Shown piece after piece: positions 7,018 through 17,603 of a stretch of DNA of 64,000 nucleotides. Location of the stretch: positions 1 to 64,000 of the forward strand of contig CANLBM010000003.1 of NCBI GenBank assembly GCA_947488845.1, given 5' to 3'. The notes under the pieces are model-generated. The model did not search any database. It was not told the DNA's origin and worked only from the letters and a program-made list of their open reading frames with translations. Positions within the stretch are counted from its first letter, which is position 1, and each line of letters opens with the position of its first letter. A program made the translations under genes and the position numbers. The DNA is from an uncultured Sphingomonadaceae bacterium. Lineage in GTDB: Bacteria; Pseudomonadota; Alphaproteobacteria; Sphingomonadales; Sphingomonadaceae.

Positions 7018-8355
7018 TTAGGTGGCAGCTTTGGCCAGTCTGGCAAGCGCGTCCTCATGACCTATCAGGGGCAGCAAGGCGTTCATATCCGGACCATGGT
7101 CGAGTCCGGTCAGCGCTTGGCGCAGAGGCATGAACAAGGGCTTTCCCTTGCGACCCGTCTCTTCCTTGAGCGCTCCGGTAAGGTCTTTCCAGATGTCGAA
7201 AGATGTTTCCAAATCTTCCATTTTATCGTGAGCGATCGAAAGAAACTCACGATCTTCCGGCGAGAATTCGGGCAAGGAAATCGGTCCCGTCACCACCTGC
7301 CACCATTGGTCGACATCGCCCATATCGTGCAGGTTCGGGCGGATCACCGCCCAGGCTTCGGCGGTCATCGCCTCGGGCAGTCTGTCTTTCACATCCGCAT
7401 AATCCAGCAGATGCACGATCTTCTGGTTGAGTTGGGCCAGCTCTTCATCGTCAAACCGGGCCGGCGCGCGGCCGAAGCGGGCAAAATCGAACGTGGCAAT
7501 CAGCTGCTCGACATCGGCAACCGGCTCGACCGGATCGCTGGTCCCGATGCGGGCCAGCAGGGCGACAATCGCCTGCGGCTCGATATTCTTCTCGCGAAAG
7601 CTGCTGACACCAAGCGAACCAAGTCGTTTGGAAAGCTTGCCTTCGGTTCCGACCAGCAAGGCTTCATGCGCAAATTCAGGGGCTTGCGCGCCGAGCGCCT
7701 GGAACATCTGGATCTGCACCGCGGTATTGGCGACATGGTCCTCGCCGCGCACGACATGGGTGATTCCCATCTCGATATCGTCGATCGCCGAGGGCAGCAT
7801 ATAGAGCCAGCTGCCGTCTTCGCGCAGGATGACCGGGTCAGACAATAGAGCCGGATCGAAATTCTGGTCGCCCCTGATCAAATCGGTCCAGGTGATCGGC
7901 GTTTCGTGATCGAGCTTGAAGCGCCAGTGCGGCTTGTGCCCTTCCGCTTCATAGGCGGAGACCTGCTCCGCGGTCAGATCGAGCGCTGCGCGGTCATAGA
8001 TCGGCGGCTTGCTCCGGCCGAGCTGGATTTTGCGCTTCAGGTCCAGTTCCTGCGCGGTCTCATAGGCAGGATAGACCCGGCCATCGGCCTTCAGTTTCGC
8101 CAGATGCTCTTGATAACGGTCAAAACGCGCCGACTGGCGCTGCTCTTCGTCGGCTGCCAGCCCGAGCCACGCCAGATCGGCCCGGATCGCATCGACATAT
8201 TCTTCCTTCGACCGCTCGGCATCGGTATCATCGAGACGTAGCAGAAATGTGCCGCCCTCTTTCTTCGCGAACATCCAGTTGTGGAGCGCGGTGCGGATAT
8301 TGCCGACGTGAAGATGGCCCGTGGGAGACGGAGCAAAGCGGGTTTTTATGGTCAT
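7018..8355 (-). CDS. gltX: Glutamate--tRNA ligase
   Basis: Class I synthetase charging tRNA-Glu. The HIGH box appears as HLHVGN (residues 14-19) within FAPSPTGHLHVGNIRTAL, and the KMSKS box as KLSKR (240-244). The 445-residue length fits the shorter bacterial GltX type. Alphaproteobacteria often carry two GltX proteins, one of which may favour tRNA-Gln; which type this is cannot be told without a tree. Its ATG overlaps the stop of nadE by four bases, so it is probably the downstream gene of a nadE-gltX operon. Confidence 0.95.
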   Translation of the reverse strand: MTIKTRFAPSPTGHLHVGNIRTALHNWMFAKKEGGTFLLRLDDTDAERSKEEYVDAIRADLAWLGLAADEEQRQSARFDRYQEHLAKLKADGRVYPAYETAQELDLKRKIQLGRSKPPIYDRAALDLTAEQVSAYEAEGHKPHWRFKLDHETPITWTDLIRGDQNFDPALLSDPVILREDGSWLYMLPSAIDDIEMGITHVVRGEDHVANTAVQIQMFQALGAQAPEFAHEALLVGTEGKLSKRLGSLGVSSFREKNIEPQAIVALLARIGTSDPVEPVADVEQLIATFDFARFGRAPARFDDEELAQLNQKIVHLLDYADVKDRLPEAMTAEAWAVIRPNLHDMGDVDQWWQVVTGPISLPEFSPEDREFLSIAHDKMEDLETSFDIWKDLTGALKEETGRKGKPLFMPLRQALTGLDHGPDMNALLPLIGHEDALARLAKAAT

Positions 8356-10007
8356 ACGGTCCTGAATGCGTTGGTTATCGGATAGCGCCGGTCGCGGCCG
8401 AAATTTCTGGTGCCCAGCTTGACGCCCGGCGGGGCCTGGCGGCGCTTATATTCGGCGATATACAGCAGCCGCTCGATCCGCACCACCGTTTCCCGGTCAA
8501 AACCGCGCCCGACCAGATCATTGACCGACAATTCTTCCTCGATCAGGCCGTGCAGCAGCGGATCGAGAATCTCGTAGTTCGGCAGACTGTCGCTGTCTTT
8601 CTGGTCCTCGCGCAATTCGGCGCTCGGTGGCTTGGTGATTACCGTTTCCGGCATCACCGGCCCGTCGGGGCCCAGACCAAGGCTTGGCTTGTTGCGGTTG
8701 CGCCACAAACTAAGCTTGAAAACGGTCAGCTTATAGGCGTCTTTCAGCACAGAATAGCCGCCCGCCATATCGCCATAGATGGTGGCATAGCCGACGCTCA
8801 TCTCGCTCTTGTTACCGGTGGTCAGCAGCATGTGTCCGAACTTGTTCGAAAGCGCCATCAGCGTCACGCCGCGAATGCGCGACTGGATATTCTCTTCGGT
8901 AATATCGACATTGCTGTCGGCAAAACTATCCTCGAGCATCGCGTCGAAACCCTCGATCGCCGGGCCGATCGGGATTGTGTCCAGTCTGGTGCCCAGCATC
9001 TCCGCGCAGCCCTTGGCATCGTCGAGACTTTCCTGTGACGTGAACCGCGACGGCATCATCACGTTCCACACGCGGTCCGCGCCGAGAGCATCGACCGCGA
9101 CGGCTGCCGACAGAGCGCTGTCTATGCCCCCTGACAGACCGAGCAACACGCCCGGAAAGCGGTTGCGATTGACATAATCACGCAAGCCAACAATCATCGC
9201 GTTGTAAATGTCGGCGGGATGATCATCAAGCTCGTGGATGTCTCCCGGTGCGCAGGTCCACTGACCGTCTTCCAGCGCCCAATATGTGTCGACTATCGCT
9301 TCATCCCAGTCGGGCAGTTGATGCATCACGCTGGCGTCGCCGTTGAGCACGAAGCTGGCACCGTCGAAGACAATCTCGTCCTGACCGCCAACCCGGTTCA
9401 GGAACAGCATCGGAATACCGGTTTCCCGAACGCGCTGCGTCGCAACCTGCCCGAGACGCTTGTCATCCTTCTCTATCTCGTAGGGGCTGCCGTGAACCGA
9501 TATGAACAGCTCCGTGCCCTGCGATTTCAGATGGTTGCAGACGGTCGGAAACCAGACATCTTCGCAAATCGGCAAGCCGATCCTGCAGCCCTTGAACATG
9601 ATCGGTTCCGGCATCGGACCGGACGCAAAGAGCCGCTTCTCATCAAATGTACCGTAATTTGGCAGCTCGACCTTGTAGCGGATATCCTGGATATGGCCAT
9701 CCGCCAGCAGCGCTATGCCATTATAGAGCTTATCCTCTTCGCGAAACACCGATCCTACCAGCATTGCCGGTCCCGGCCCTGCGGTCGCGGCGGCCAGCCG
9801 GTTGAGTTCCGCCTCTGCGCGCTCCCAGAGCGACGGCTTCAGTACCAGATCCTCGGGCGGATAGCCGATCAGCTGCAGCTCGGGAAACACGATCAGGTCG
9901 CTGTCCGGCCGCGCTCCGTGCGCCGCGATCATCGCGTCGGCATTGCCGCGCAAATCGCCGACACTCTGGGTCAGTTGCGCCATGGTGATGATAAGCTTGT
10001 CGGTCAT
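8352..10007 (-). CDS. nadE: Glutamine-dependent NAD+ synthetase
   Basis: A two-domain 551-residue enzyme that makes NAD+ from nicotinate adenine dinucleotide using ammonia released from glutamine. The N-terminal nitrilase-like glutaminase has the triad Glu43 (VFPEL), Lys112 (RYKVELPN) and Cys148 (PICEDVWFP). The C-terminal synthetase has the ATP pyrophosphatase P-loop SGGIDS (292-297) and the TTGNKSEMSVGY segment. Transcribed away from prs, and followed by gltX with a four-base overlap (ATGA). All active residues are present, so it should be functional. Confidence 0.95.
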   Translation of the reverse strand: MTDKLIITMAQLTQSVGDLRGNADAMIAAHGARPDSDLIVFPELQLIGYPPEDLVLKPSLWERAEAELNRLAAATAGPGPAMLVGSVFREEDKLYNGIALLADGHIQDIRYKVELPNYGTFDEKRLFASGPMPEPIMFKGCRIGLPICEDVWFPTVCNHLKSQGTELFISVHGSPYEIEKDDKRLGQVATQRVRETGIPMLFLNRVGGQDEIVFDGASFVLNGDASVMHQLPDWDEAIVDTYWALEDGQWTCAPGDIHELDDHPADIYNAMIVGLRDYVNRNRFPGVLLGLSGGIDSALSAAVAVDALGADRVWNVMMPSRFTSQESLDDAKGCAEMLGTRLDTIPIGPAIEGFDAMLEDSFADSNVDITEENIQSRIRGVTLMALSNKFGHMLLTTGNKSEMSVGYATIYGDMAGGYSVLKDAYKLTVFKLSLWRNRNKPSLGLGPDGPVMPETVITKPPSAELREDQKDSDSLPNYEILDPLLHGLIEEELSVNDLVGRGFDRETVVRIERLLYIAEYKRRQAPPGVKLGTRNFGRDRRYPITNAFRTV

Positions 10008-10160
10008 CGCGCCCTGATAGGAAGGGCCATGGTGCGGAGCAATCGAAATAAACGCAAATACGGACTTTTGATTTTACCGTCACCTGTCTAACAGGGTCGC
10101 AAAATTGTCATGAGGTTCCGTTGGAGATTCTTGCGGGCCGCCGGATCGAGGAACGCAACT

Positions 10161-11096
10161 ATGAAACTCATGTCGGGTAACAGTAATCTGCCGCTTGCTA
10201 CCGAAATTGCCGAATATCTTGGTATTCCGCTCACCGACGCAAGCGTCAAGCGCTTTGCCGACGACGAAATTTTCATAGAAATCCACGAAAATGTCCGCGG
10301 CGAGGATGTCTTCGTGGTCCAGTCGACCAGCCATCCGGCCAATGACAATCTGATGGAATTGCTGATCAGCATCGACGCCCTGCGCCGGGCCTCAGCCAAA
10401 CGTATCACCGCGGTCATCCCCTATTTCGGCTATGCCCGTCAGGACCGGAAGCCCGGCCCCCGCACACCGATTTCCGCCAAGCTGGTCGCCAATCTCATTA
10501 CCGAGGCCGGCGCTGACCGCGTATTGACCGTCGATCTTCACGCCGGACAGATCCAGGGCTTTTTCGATATCCCGACCGACAATCTCTTTGGCGCGCCTGT
10601 GATCAGCGAAGACATCATCAAGCGTCATAGCGACAAGAATATCATGGTCGTCTCTCCTGATGTCGGCGGCGTGGTTCGCGCCCGGGCGTTGGCAAAGCGG
10701 CTCGACAACGCGCCGCTGGCAATTGTCGACAAACGCCGCGAACAGGCCGGCGTATCCGAAGTCATGAACATCATCGGCGACGTCAAAGGCCGCTTCTGTG
10801 TCATGATCGACGACATAGCCGACAGCGCAGGCACGCTCTGTAACGCAGCCGATGCCTTGATTGCGGCGGGCGCGACCGATGTTGCCGCCTATATTACCCA
10901 TGGCGTTTTGTCCGGCAAAGCGGTGGAGCGGGTCAATGCCTCTTCGCTGCGCAAGCTGATCATCACAGACACTATCCGCACGCCGCAATCGGCGCTCGAT
11001 TCTGACAAAATCCGGGTGCTTCCAATTGCACCCCTGCTTGGTGAAGCGATCAAGCGAATTGCGGACGAAAGCTCGGTCAGCAGCCTTTGGGACTAA
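10161..11096 (+). CDS. prs: Ribose-phosphate pyrophosphokinase
   Basis: Makes PRPP from ribose 5-phosphate and ATP, feeding purine, pyrimidine, histidine, tryptophan and NAD synthesis. 311 residues from ATG 10161 ([13 protein letters not shown]), the standard start of alphaproteobacterial enzymes, with GAGG upstream; a longer open frame from 10110 lacks homologous sequence. Visible motifs: [10 protein letters not shown] (88-97) for ATP binding, the divalent-metal/PRPP region [18 protein letters not shown] (about 122-135), and the PRPP loop DDIADSAGT (217-225), where family members usually have DDI.DTAGT. The hisN gene two positions downstream fits a histidine link. Confidence 0.95.
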   Translation: MKLMSGNSNLPLATEIAEYLGIPLTDASVKRFADDEIFIEIHENVRGEDVFVVQSTSHPANDNLMELLISIDALRRASAKRITAVIPYFGYARQDRKPGPRTPISAKLVANLITEAGADRVLTVDLHAGQIQGFFDIPTDNLFGAPVISEDIIKRHSDKNIMVVSPDVGGVVRARALAKRLDNAPLAIVDKRREQAGVSEVMNIIGDVKGRFCVMIDDIADSAGTLCNAADALIAAGATDVAAYITHGVLSGKAVERVNASSLRKLIITDTIRTPQSALDSDKIRVLPIAPLLGEAIKRIADESSVSSLWD

Positions 11097-11130
11097 TCCT
11101 GACCGGGACTTCCAATATCGGGAGACGCCA

Positions 11131-11538
11131 ATGCCACGTTTCGAGCTGCTGCTGAAATATCGCATCCATATCGCAATATTGGCGATTTTCATCTCTCTAT
11201 TCGCCTGGTTCACCGAATGGGCGGACTGGGTCTACGTCTGCCCCTATTGCCGCACACAAAGGACGGTCATCGGATTGCTCGGCCTGCTTCTTCTGGCCAA
11301 TCCGCGACACTGGCTCAACCGGTGGATAGCTTCGACTCTCGCCGTTCTGGGCCTGGTCGTCGCCGGGATGCAGCATTTCAACGGCTGGAAGAAGATCATG
11401 TCGGGCGATTTCACCTGGGGCGATTATTGGTATGCCAATGCCTGGGTGCTCTCCGGCTGCGCCATGTTCATCATCACCGGCCTGATTTTATACCTGTGGG
11501 CCTGGCGGCCAAGCGAAGCGGAGACCGACAACCAATGA
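11131..11538 (+). CDS. DsbB-like CxxC membrane protein
   Basis: A 135-residue protein with about four predicted membrane helices (near 12-28, 45-58, 65-82 and 104-124). Between the first two is CPYCRTQR (Cys37, Cys40, Arg44), the same CxxC-x3-R spacing as the quinone-reactive Cys41/Cys44/Arg48 motif of E. coli DsbB. The second periplasmic cysteine pair of DsbB is missing; only Cys110 remains, inside a helix. It may be a reduced DsbB relative or unrelated redox protein. ATG 11131 has GGGAGA upstream; the open frame extends back into prs but that part is a shadow. Its stop overlaps the hisN start (ATGA), so the two are coupled. Confidence 0.7.
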   Translation: MPRFELLLKYRIHIAILAIFISLFAWFTEWADWVYVCPYCRTQRTVIGLLGLLLLANPRHWLNRWIASTLAVLGLVVAGMQHFNGWKKIMSGDFTWGDYWYANAWVLSGCAMFIITGLILYLWAWRPSEAETDNQ

Positions 11539-12314
11539 CCCCAAAAGACATCGATCTCGCTCAAAAACTGGCTGAAGCGGCAGGCGAAGCGATCCGTCCG
11601 TTTTTCCGCGCAAAATTCGATCAGGAAACCAAGGATGATTCCTCACCGGTAACCGAGGCCGACCGCGCGGCGGAAGCGGCGATGCGGGCGATCATCGAAG
11701 CCGAGCGGCCGGATGACGGCATCATCGGCGAGGAATATGGCACCCGTAACGAGGGCGCATCGCGCCAATGGGTACTCGATCCGATCGACGGCACAACCAG
11801 CTTCATCGCGGGGCGCCCTATCTTCGGTACGCTGATTGCGCTGATGCAGGAGGGTTTTCCTCTGATCGGGATCATTGACCAGCCGATTTCAAAAGAACGC
11901 TGGGTCGGCGTTATCGGCCGCCCGACAATATTCAACGGCCAGCCGGCAAAATCCGCGCGCTGCCGGGAACTCAAGAACGCCGTCCTCGCCACCACCACGC
12001 CGCATCAGTTTGACGAACATGATGCCGAGCATTTCATGGGTCTCGCCAGCAAGGTCGCCCCGCGAAAGATCATCTATGGCGGTGACTGCTACAATTACGG
12101 CCTGGTCGCCAGCGGCCACGTCGATGTGGTCTGCGAAGCGGGCCTGAAACTCCATGATTTTGCCGCCCTCGCCCCGATTGTCGATGGCGCCGGCGGGATG
12201 ATGTGCGACTGGAACGGCGAGCCGCTCCACGCGGAATCAGATGGCCATGTGCTGGCGATCGGCGATCACGCACGGGTGGATGATGTGCTGGAGGCGATTG
12301 CTTGTCATCATTGA
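11535..12314 (+). CDS. hisN: Histidinol-phosphatase, inositol-monophosphatase type
   Basis: 259 residues. Metal-binding motifs of the inositol monophosphatase superfamily are clear: GEEYG (65-69), DPIDGTT (82-88) and a late LKLHDFAALAPIV segment carrying the third-metal Asp. Close relatives in alphaproteobacteria are HisN, removing phosphate from histidinol phosphate, the step otherwise done by HisB. Specificity within this superfamily is hard to read, so inositol- or bisphosphate nucleotidase activity is the alternative. The start ATG 11535 overlaps the stop of the CxxC membrane gene. prs two genes upstream supplies PRPP for histidine. Confidence 0.82.
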   Translation: MTPKDIDLAQKLAEAAGEAIRPFFRAKFDQETKDDSSPVTEADRAAEAAMRAIIEAERPDDGIIGEEYGTRNEGASRQWVLDPIDGTTSFIAGRPIFGTLIALMQEGFPLIGIIDQPISKERWVGVIGRPTIFNGQPAKSARCRELKNAVLATTTPHQFDEHDAEHFMGLASKVAPRKIIYGGDCYNYGLVASGHVDVVCEAGLKLHDFAALAPIVDGAGGMMCDWNGEPLHAESDGHVLAIGDHARVDDVLEAIACHH

Positions 12315-12320
12315 TGGAAT

Positions 12321-13163
12321 TCAACTATCAAACAACTCTCTAACCCTTTTATCTCCTCCCGTATATTTTTCTAAATAATCCTCTGCTTCTTGAGTGATTG
12401 TTTGTCTGGTCCAACAACTGTTTGAATGCCCACAAATTTCTTTTCTGATTGTCTCAAGCTTTTCAACTTCACTTTGATTGAGACCTGACTTCGACAGGCT
12501 GTTCTCCGTTAGCTCATCAAGGTTCCGCAAACGTGTGTCATACAGGACATCATCGAACTTCTCTCTGGTATCATCGAGGCCGTTCCGTTCACTTGACAGA
12601 TGTTGATAAAACTCATCGGATTGATTGATGGGCTGGCCATCAGAATGGTCCCTGATTTCCTGATCGATCTGCGTTCTGCGACTTCTAACTCGCAGTGAAA
12701 TTGAGTGGGCAAATATCTGATACAAGTCGAAAGAAACTATTGTTAGAAGCGGCGCTTTGACATCGGCGATTGCAGCGTTATCTCCATCTAGATTAGACAA
12801 CATCGCGTCGATCTCTTGCTGCAACTCTCTTTTTCTACCCCACGGCAAACTACCCATTCTGTTCATAAACGCCAGTTGCACATATGAAAGTTTTGAGGAC
12901 ACTACCGCACTTGCGCGCAATTTTTCTAACAATTCTTTAGCCTCAGACACTTGGTGTCTAAGCTTGACTTTGAGAGTCAAAATTTCCAGATTTTCTATCA
13001 ACGGCAGTTTCTGAATTACAACAAAAGCCAAACTCAAGGCGGCGGCTACCGCCGCGGTTGCAGTCCGGTCAAAATACATTGAATAGCAAGCTAGCAGAAA
13101 CATTGCTGTTGCAGCTAAAATGAATGCAGTTTGACCCGCATATCTTTTAATGAATTTAAGCAT
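12321..13163 (-). CDS. AT-rich orphan membrane protein with coiled coil
   Basis: A 280-residue protein of unknown function. Two hydrophobic helices lie near the N-terminus (about residues 10-28 and 34-51), followed by long charged helical segments (ELLEKLRASAVV, then REKFDDVLYDTRLRNLDEL) likely to form a coiled coil in the cytoplasm. ATG 13163 is chosen because AGGAAGG sits about five bases upstream; the open frame continues to 13232. By eye the gene is clearly richer in A/T than its neighbours and uses codons such as ATA, AGA and TTA rare nearby, so recent acquisition between hisN and rpmI is likely. No family recognised. Confidence 0.7.
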   Translation of the reverse strand: MLKFIKRYAGQTAFILAATAMFLLACYSMYFDRTATAAVAAALSLAFVVIQKLPLIENLEILTLKVKLRHQVSEAKELLEKLRASAVVSSKLSYVQLAFMNRMGSLPWGRKRELQQEIDAMLSNLDGDNAAIADVKAPLLTIVSFDLYQIFAHSISLRVRSRRTQIDQEIRDHSDGQPINQSDEFYQHLSSERNGLDDTREKFDDVLYDTRLRNLDELTENSLSKSGLNQSEVEKLETIRKEICGHSNSCWTRQTITQEAEDYLEKYTGGDKRVRELFDS

Positions 13164-13254
13164 TTTGCCTTCCTGCTGACGTAGTCGATATTGAGATTTT
13201 GATTTATGGACAATTTTCCTTTCACACACCACAAGTTAATGTCGGTGTTTTCCC

Positions 13255-13282
13255 TTGCATTCCTGCCGAATCCCGCTAAAGA
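13255..13282 (+). promoter_or_regulatory. Candidate promoter of rpmI-rplT
   Basis: TTGCAT (13255-13260), 16-base spacer, TAAAGA (13277-13282), about 80 bases before rpmI. The -10 context GCTAAAG is common in alphaproteobacterial promoters. Sequence-based guess. Confidence 0.4.
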
Positions 13283-13360
13283 CCCCGTTCCTATGTGATG
13301 CTCTGGCCAGTGTTGGGCTGCCACAAGTATCCGTAACGGTAACTTCTAGAGGAGACCAAA

Positions 13361-13564
13361 ATGCCCAAGTTGAAGACCAAAAGTGGTGTGAAGAAACGCT
13401 TCAAAATCACCGCAACCGGTAAGGTCAAGCACGGCGTAGCCGGCAAACGCCACCGTTTGATGAGCCATAACAGCAAATATATCCGCCAGAACCGCGGCAC
13501 CAAGAAATTGTGTGATGCGGATGCTCGGACAGTCAAGAAATGGGCGCCATACGGCCTGGGCTAA
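13361..13564 (+). CDS. rpmI: 50S ribosomal protein L35
   Basis: 67 residues, highly basic, with the diagnostic [17 protein letters not shown] start and [17 protein letters not shown] centre of bacterial L35. A strong ribosome site AGAGGAGA precedes the ATG. rplT follows after 39 bases. The usual infC gene is not upstream; instead an unrelated AT-rich gene occupies that position on the other strand. Confidence 0.97.
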   Translation: MPKLKTKSGVKKRFKITATGKVKHGVAGKRHRLMSHNSKYIRQNRGTKKLCDADARTVKKWAPYGLG

Positions 13565-13603
13565 GCCCGCCGCAGCGACATTCAAACTTACAGGATATAG
13601 ATT

Positions 13604-13966
13604 ATGGCACGTGTAAAACGGGGTACGACCACTCGTACAAAACATAAAAGATTATTGGTTCAGGCGAAGGGCTATTACGGCCGTCGCAAGAATACCATCC
13701 GCATCGCGCGGCAGGCTGTCGAAAAAGCCGGTCAATATGCGTATCGCGACCGCAAGGTCAAGAAACGGTCATTCCGCGCCTTGTGGATCCAGCGTATCAA
13801 CGCTGCGGTTCGTGCAGAAGGCATGACCTACGGCACGTTCATCCACGGCACCAAATTGGCCGGTATTGAACTGGACCGTAAAGTAATGGCCGATCTGGCG
13901 ATGAATGAGCCTGCTATGTTTAGCGGCATCATCAAACAGGCGCAGGATGCTCTGGCCAAAGCCTAA
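13604..13966 (+). CDS. rplT: 50S ribosomal protein L20
   Basis: 120 residues with the standard [18 protein letters not shown] start and the [21 protein letters not shown] segment that binds 23S rRNA. L20 is essential for early large-subunit assembly and in some bacteria represses its own operon; no such leader structure could be judged here. A rho-independent terminator follows, separating it from pheST. Confidence 0.97.
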   Translation: MARVKRGTTTRTKHKRLLVQAKGYYGRRKNTIRIARQAVEKAGQYAYRDRKVKKRSFRALWIQRINAAVRAEGMTYGTFIHGTKLAGIELDRKVMADLAMNEPAMFSGIIKQAQDALAKA

Positions 13967-13986
13967 GCATTTTCATAAATTCAAAG

Positions 13987-14019
13987 AAGCGCCGGGGAGC
14001 AATCTCGCGGCGCTTTTTT
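13987..14019 (+). terminator. Rho-independent terminator after rplT
   Basis: AAGCGCCG (13987-13994) pairs with CGGCGCTT (14008-14015), with an inner GAG/CTC stem, followed by a T run to 14019. It lies 20 bases after the rplT stop. Confidence 0.8.
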
Positions 14020-14077
14020 ATTGGGTTTTTCGCCGCAGCCTGCTTTAGACGGTCGACAGGGAAAATAGGGTATAGTC

Positions 14078-15193
14078 ATGAGTGCCAGTGAAGAAATTGC
14101 AGAGAAATATCTCGGACAGATAGCAGCGGCTGGTGATGGCGATGCTCTCGAGGCCATTCGCGTTGCTGCCCTGGGCAAGAAAGGCGAGATTTCGCTGTTG
14201 CTCAAGACTCTGGGCAAAATGACTCCCGAAGAGCGGCAGACCGAAGGCCCGAAGATCAACGGTGCCCGGCAAGCGGTGGCCGATGCGATCGCGGCGCGGA
14301 AAGACGCAATGGATAGCGAAGCGCTGAACGCACGACTCGCTACCGAAAAACTCGACATGACCCTGCCCCCGCCCGGCGCGCCAAAGGGCAGCATCCACCC
14401 GGTCTCGCAAGTCATGGACGAACTGGCCGAAATCTTCGCCGATCTCGGCTTCTCGGTTGCCACCGGTCCGGAAATCGAGGACGACTGGCACAATTTCACC
14501 GCGCTCAATATTCCCGAAACCCATCCGGCCCGTGCGATGCACGACACATTCTATTTCCCGCAGACCGACGACAGCGGCATGCCGAAACTGCTGCGCACCC
14601 ATACTTCACCGGTACAGATCCGGACGATGATGGATGTTGCAAAACAGACAAATGGTGCTGGCGAACCGATCTACCTGATCGCACCCGGCCGCACCTATCG
14701 CAGCGACAGCGACGCCACCCATACGCCGATGTTTCATCAGGTCGAGGGGCTGGTAATCGACAAGGGCATCCACATGGGCCATCTGAAATGGACCCTGGAA
14801 ACTTTCGTCCGCGCTTTCTTCGAGCGCGACGATATCGAATTGCGTCTGCGCCCGAGTTACTTCCCGTTCACGGAACCCAGCGCCGAAGTCGATGTCGGCT
14901 TTTCGGTCGAAAAAGGCCGTCGGATTATCGGCGGCGACTCCCGCAGCAACGAGGGCGGCTGGATGGAGATACTGGGTTCAGGCATGGTCCACCCCAATGT
15001 CATCCGCAATTGCGGGCTCGATCCCGATGTCTGGCAGGGCTTTGCCTTCGGCTGCGGCATCGACCGGCTGGCGATGCTGAAATATGGCATGGACGATCTG
15101 CGCGCCTTTTTCGACGGCGACCTGCGCTGGGCCGATCATTATGGCTTTGACGCGCTCGACGTGCCCACATTGAGCGGAGGAGTCGGCGCATGA
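14078..15193 (+). CDS. pheS: Phenylalanine--tRNA ligase, alpha subunit
   Basis: 371 residues. N-terminal coiled-coil tRNA-binding arm (1-90) and class II catalytic core, with motif 2 near [15 protein letters not shown] and motif 3 in [32 protein letters not shown] marks the start of the core. Forms the alpha2-beta2 enzyme with PheT. The stop overlaps the pheT start (ATGA), so subunits are made from one transcript in matched amounts. Confidence 0.97.
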   Translation: MSASEEIAEKYLGQIAAAGDGDALEAIRVAALGKKGEISLLLKTLGKMTPEERQTEGPKINGARQAVADAIAARKDAMDSEALNARLATEKLDMTLPPPGAPKGSIHPVSQVMDELAEIFADLGFSVATGPEIEDDWHNFTALNIPETHPARAMHDTFYFPQTDDSGMPKLLRTHTSPVQIRTMMDVAKQTNGAGEPIYLIAPGRTYRSDSDATHTPMFHQVEGLVIDKGIHMGHLKWTLETFVRAFFERDDIELRLRPSYFPFTEPSAEVDVGFSVEKGRRIIGGDSRSNEGGWMEILGSGMVHPNVIRNCGLDPDVWQGFAFGCGIDRLAMLKYGMDDLRAFFDGDLRWADHYGFDALDVPTLSGGVGA

Positions 15194-17556
15194 AATTTTC
15201 CTTAAGCTGGCTCAAGGCCCATCTCGACACCGACGCAAGCCTGACCGAGATCACCGAAAAATTGACCGATATCGGTCTGGAATTGGAGGGCCTTGAAAAC
15301 CCTGCCGATGCCCTGCGCCCGTTCCGCGTGGCCAAGGTCATCGAGGCCGGCCCGCATCCCAATGCCGATAAACTGCAGTTGCTGAAGGTTGACGATGGCC
15401 GCGCCGAGCCGTGGCAGGTCGTCTGCGGCGCGCCCAATGCGCGCAAGGACATGGTCGGTGTCTTCGGCCCTCCGGGAACCTATATTCCGGGCAGCGATTT
15501 TACGCTTAAGCCTGCAAAGATCCGGGATGTCGAGAGTTTCGGCATGATGTGCAGCGCGCGCGAGCTGGAACTGGGCGACGACCATGACGGGATCATCGAA
15601 CTGCCGTCTGATGCGCCGGTTGGCACCAGCTATGCGGATTATGCGCAGCTCGACGATCCAGTTCTCGACGTCGCGATCACCCCCAATCGTCAAGATTGCA
15701 TGGGCGTACGCGGGATTGCCCGCGATCTTGCTGCTGCGGGAATGGGCACGCTGAAGCCGCTCTCGCTGCCCACCGTGCAGCGTGGGGGAGCGGGTCCGGA
15801 TATTGCGATAGAAGACACAGAAGGCTGCCCCGCCTTCTTCGGTTGCACCGTCATGGGTGTCACCAACGGCGCGTCACCGGGCTGGATGCAGGCACGGCTG
15901 AAATCCGCCGGGCAGAAGCCGATTTCGGCACTCGTCGACATCACCAATTATGTCACCCTTGATCAGGGCCGGCCGCTGCACGTCTATGATGTGGCCAAGC
16001 TCAAAGGCGGTCTGGTGGCGCGCAAGGCCAAGAACGGCGAAAAGCTGATGGCCTTGAACGACAAGGAGTACACGCTCGACGAAACCATGACCGTGATCGC
16101 CGACCAGGCCGACGCGCATGGTATCGGCGGCATCATGGGCGGCGCGACCAACGGCACCGACGAGAATACGACCGATGTGCTGATCGAATGCGCCTATTTC
16201 GATCCCGCCCGTATCGCCCGCACCGGACAAAAACTCATGCTGACAAGCGATGCCCGGCAGCGCTTCGAGCGCGGCGTCGATCCGGCCTTTCTGGAAGAGG
16301 GCATCGGCATTGCCACGGCATTGGTACAGGAACTTTGCGGCGGCACGGCGAGTGAAATCACCCGCGCCGGTGAAGCGCCGACAGAGCAGAATGTCATCGC
16401 TTATGACCCGGGCCAATGCGCTTCGCTGGGCGGGCTGGACGTCACTCCGGACCGGCAGAAAGCGATCTTGGAAGCCTTGGGTTTTGTGGTGGATAGCAAC
16501 TGGCAGGTCACCGTCCCGACATGGCGTCGCGATATCCACGGCTGGCAGGATCTGGTCGAGGAAGTCATCCGCATCGAGGGGCTCGACAATATCCCGTCGA
16601 CTCCGCTCCCGCGCAAGCCGGGCGTTGCCAAGCCGACCGCCTCGCCAGAGCAACTGGCCGAACGCAAGGCCCGCCGGGCAGCGGCGGCACGCGGCCTCAA
16701 CGAAGTCGTCAACTGGAGCTTCATTTCCGAGAAGGAAGCCTCGCCCTTTGGCGGCGGCACATGGTCGCTCGCCAACCCGATCAGCGAAGACATGAAGGTC
16801 ATGCGGCCCTCGCTGCTCCCGGGCCTGCTCGCGGCAGCCCAACGCAACGCGGCGCGCGGCGCCTCGTCGATTCGCCTGTTCGAAGTCGGACGCCGCTATC
16901 TGGAAAGCAGCGAGCATCCGACCATTGGTCTGTTGTTGACCGGTGAAAACCGCGCTCGGAGCTGGCAGACCGGCGCCGCAACCAAATTCGACGCTTATGA
17001 TGCCAAGGCGGAAGTAATCGCCATATTGGCCGCCGCCGGTGCGCCGACAGACAAGCTGATGGATTTTGCCGAAGCAGGCGATCATTATCACCCCGGCCAG
17101 TCGGGCACCTTGCGCCTCGGGCCGAAGAAGATTCTCGCGGCCTATGGCGTGCTCCACCCCTCGACCTGCAAGGCGATGGGTTTCAAGGGCTCTGCCGTTG
17201 CTGCCGAGATTTTCCTCGACGCGATCCCGCTGAAGAAGAAATCCGGCCATATGCGCGAAGCTTTTGCACCACCGGCGTTGCAGGCCGTGACCCGCGACTT
17301 CGCCTTCATCGTCGATGCGGACGTGGCAGCCGACGATCTGGTACGCGCGGTCAAGGGCGCGGACAAGAAGCTGATCACCGATGCGCGGATTTTTGACCTC
17401 TTCGAAGGACCAAGCGTTGGCGAAGGCAAGAAGTCGCTGGCGGTGGAGATTACGCTGCAGCCGATGGATGCCACATTGACCGAAGAGGATCTAAAGTCCC
17501 TGTCGGACAAGGTTGTCGCTAATGCGACGAAATTGGGCGCGGAATTGAGAGGATAG
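15190..17556 (+). CDS. pheT: Phenylalanine--tRNA ligase, beta subunit
   Basis: 788 residues, normal length. Domains in order: the [15 protein letters not shown] start, an EMAP/tRNA-binding OB fold (about 40-150, with [15 protein letters not shown]), B3/B4 editing domain (about 210-400, [20 protein letters not shown]), B5, a catalytic-like core, and the C-terminal anticodon-binding fold (about 695-788, [18 protein letters not shown]). The B3/B4 region removes Tyr mischarged on tRNA-Phe. Overlaps pheS by four bases. Confidence 0.97.
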   Translation: MKFSLSWLKAHLDTDASLTEITEKLTDIGLELEGLENPADALRPFRVAKVIEAGPHPNADKLQLLKVDDGRAEPWQVVCGAPNARKDMVGVFGPPGTYIPGSDFTLKPAKIRDVESFGMMCSARELELGDDHDGIIELPSDAPVGTSYADYAQLDDPVLDVAITPNRQDCMGVRGIARDLAAAGMGTLKPLSLPTVQRGGAGPDIAIEDTEGCPAFFGCTVMGVTNGASPGWMQARLKSAGQKPISALVDITNYVTLDQGRPLHVYDVAKLKGGLVARKAKNGEKLMALNDKEYTLDETMTVIADQADAHGIGGIMGGATNGTDENTTDVLIECAYFDPARIARTGQKLMLTSDARQRFERGVDPAFLEEGIGIATALVQELCGGTASEITRAGEAPTEQNVIAYDPGQCASLGGLDVTPDRQKAILEALGFVVDSNWQVTVPTWRRDIHGWQDLVEEVIRIEGLDNIPSTPLPRKPGVAKPTASPEQLAERKARRAAAARGLNEVVNWSFISEKEASPFGGGTWSLANPISEDMKVMRPSLLPGLLAAAQRNAARGASSIRLFEVGRRYLESSEHPTIGLLLTGENRARSWQTGAATKFDAYDAKAEVIAILAAAGAPTDKLMDFAEAGDHYHPGQSGTLRLGPKKILAAYGVLHPSTCKAMGFKGSAVAAEIFLDAIPLKKKSGHMREAFAPPALQAVTRDFAFIVDADVAADDLVRAVKGADKKLITDARIFDLFEGPSVGEGKKSLAVEITLQPMDATLTEEDLKSLSDKVVANATKLGAELRG

Positions 17557-17603
17557 TCTAAGCAAATAATTGCAGCGTTAGCTGCACCTCAACTCTTTTG
17601 GTT

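Noticed and set aside
11217..11534. Longer hisN starting inside the CxxC gene
   Set aside because: The extra frame is a shadow of the membrane protein; homology begins at MTPKDIDLAQ with an ATGA overlap.
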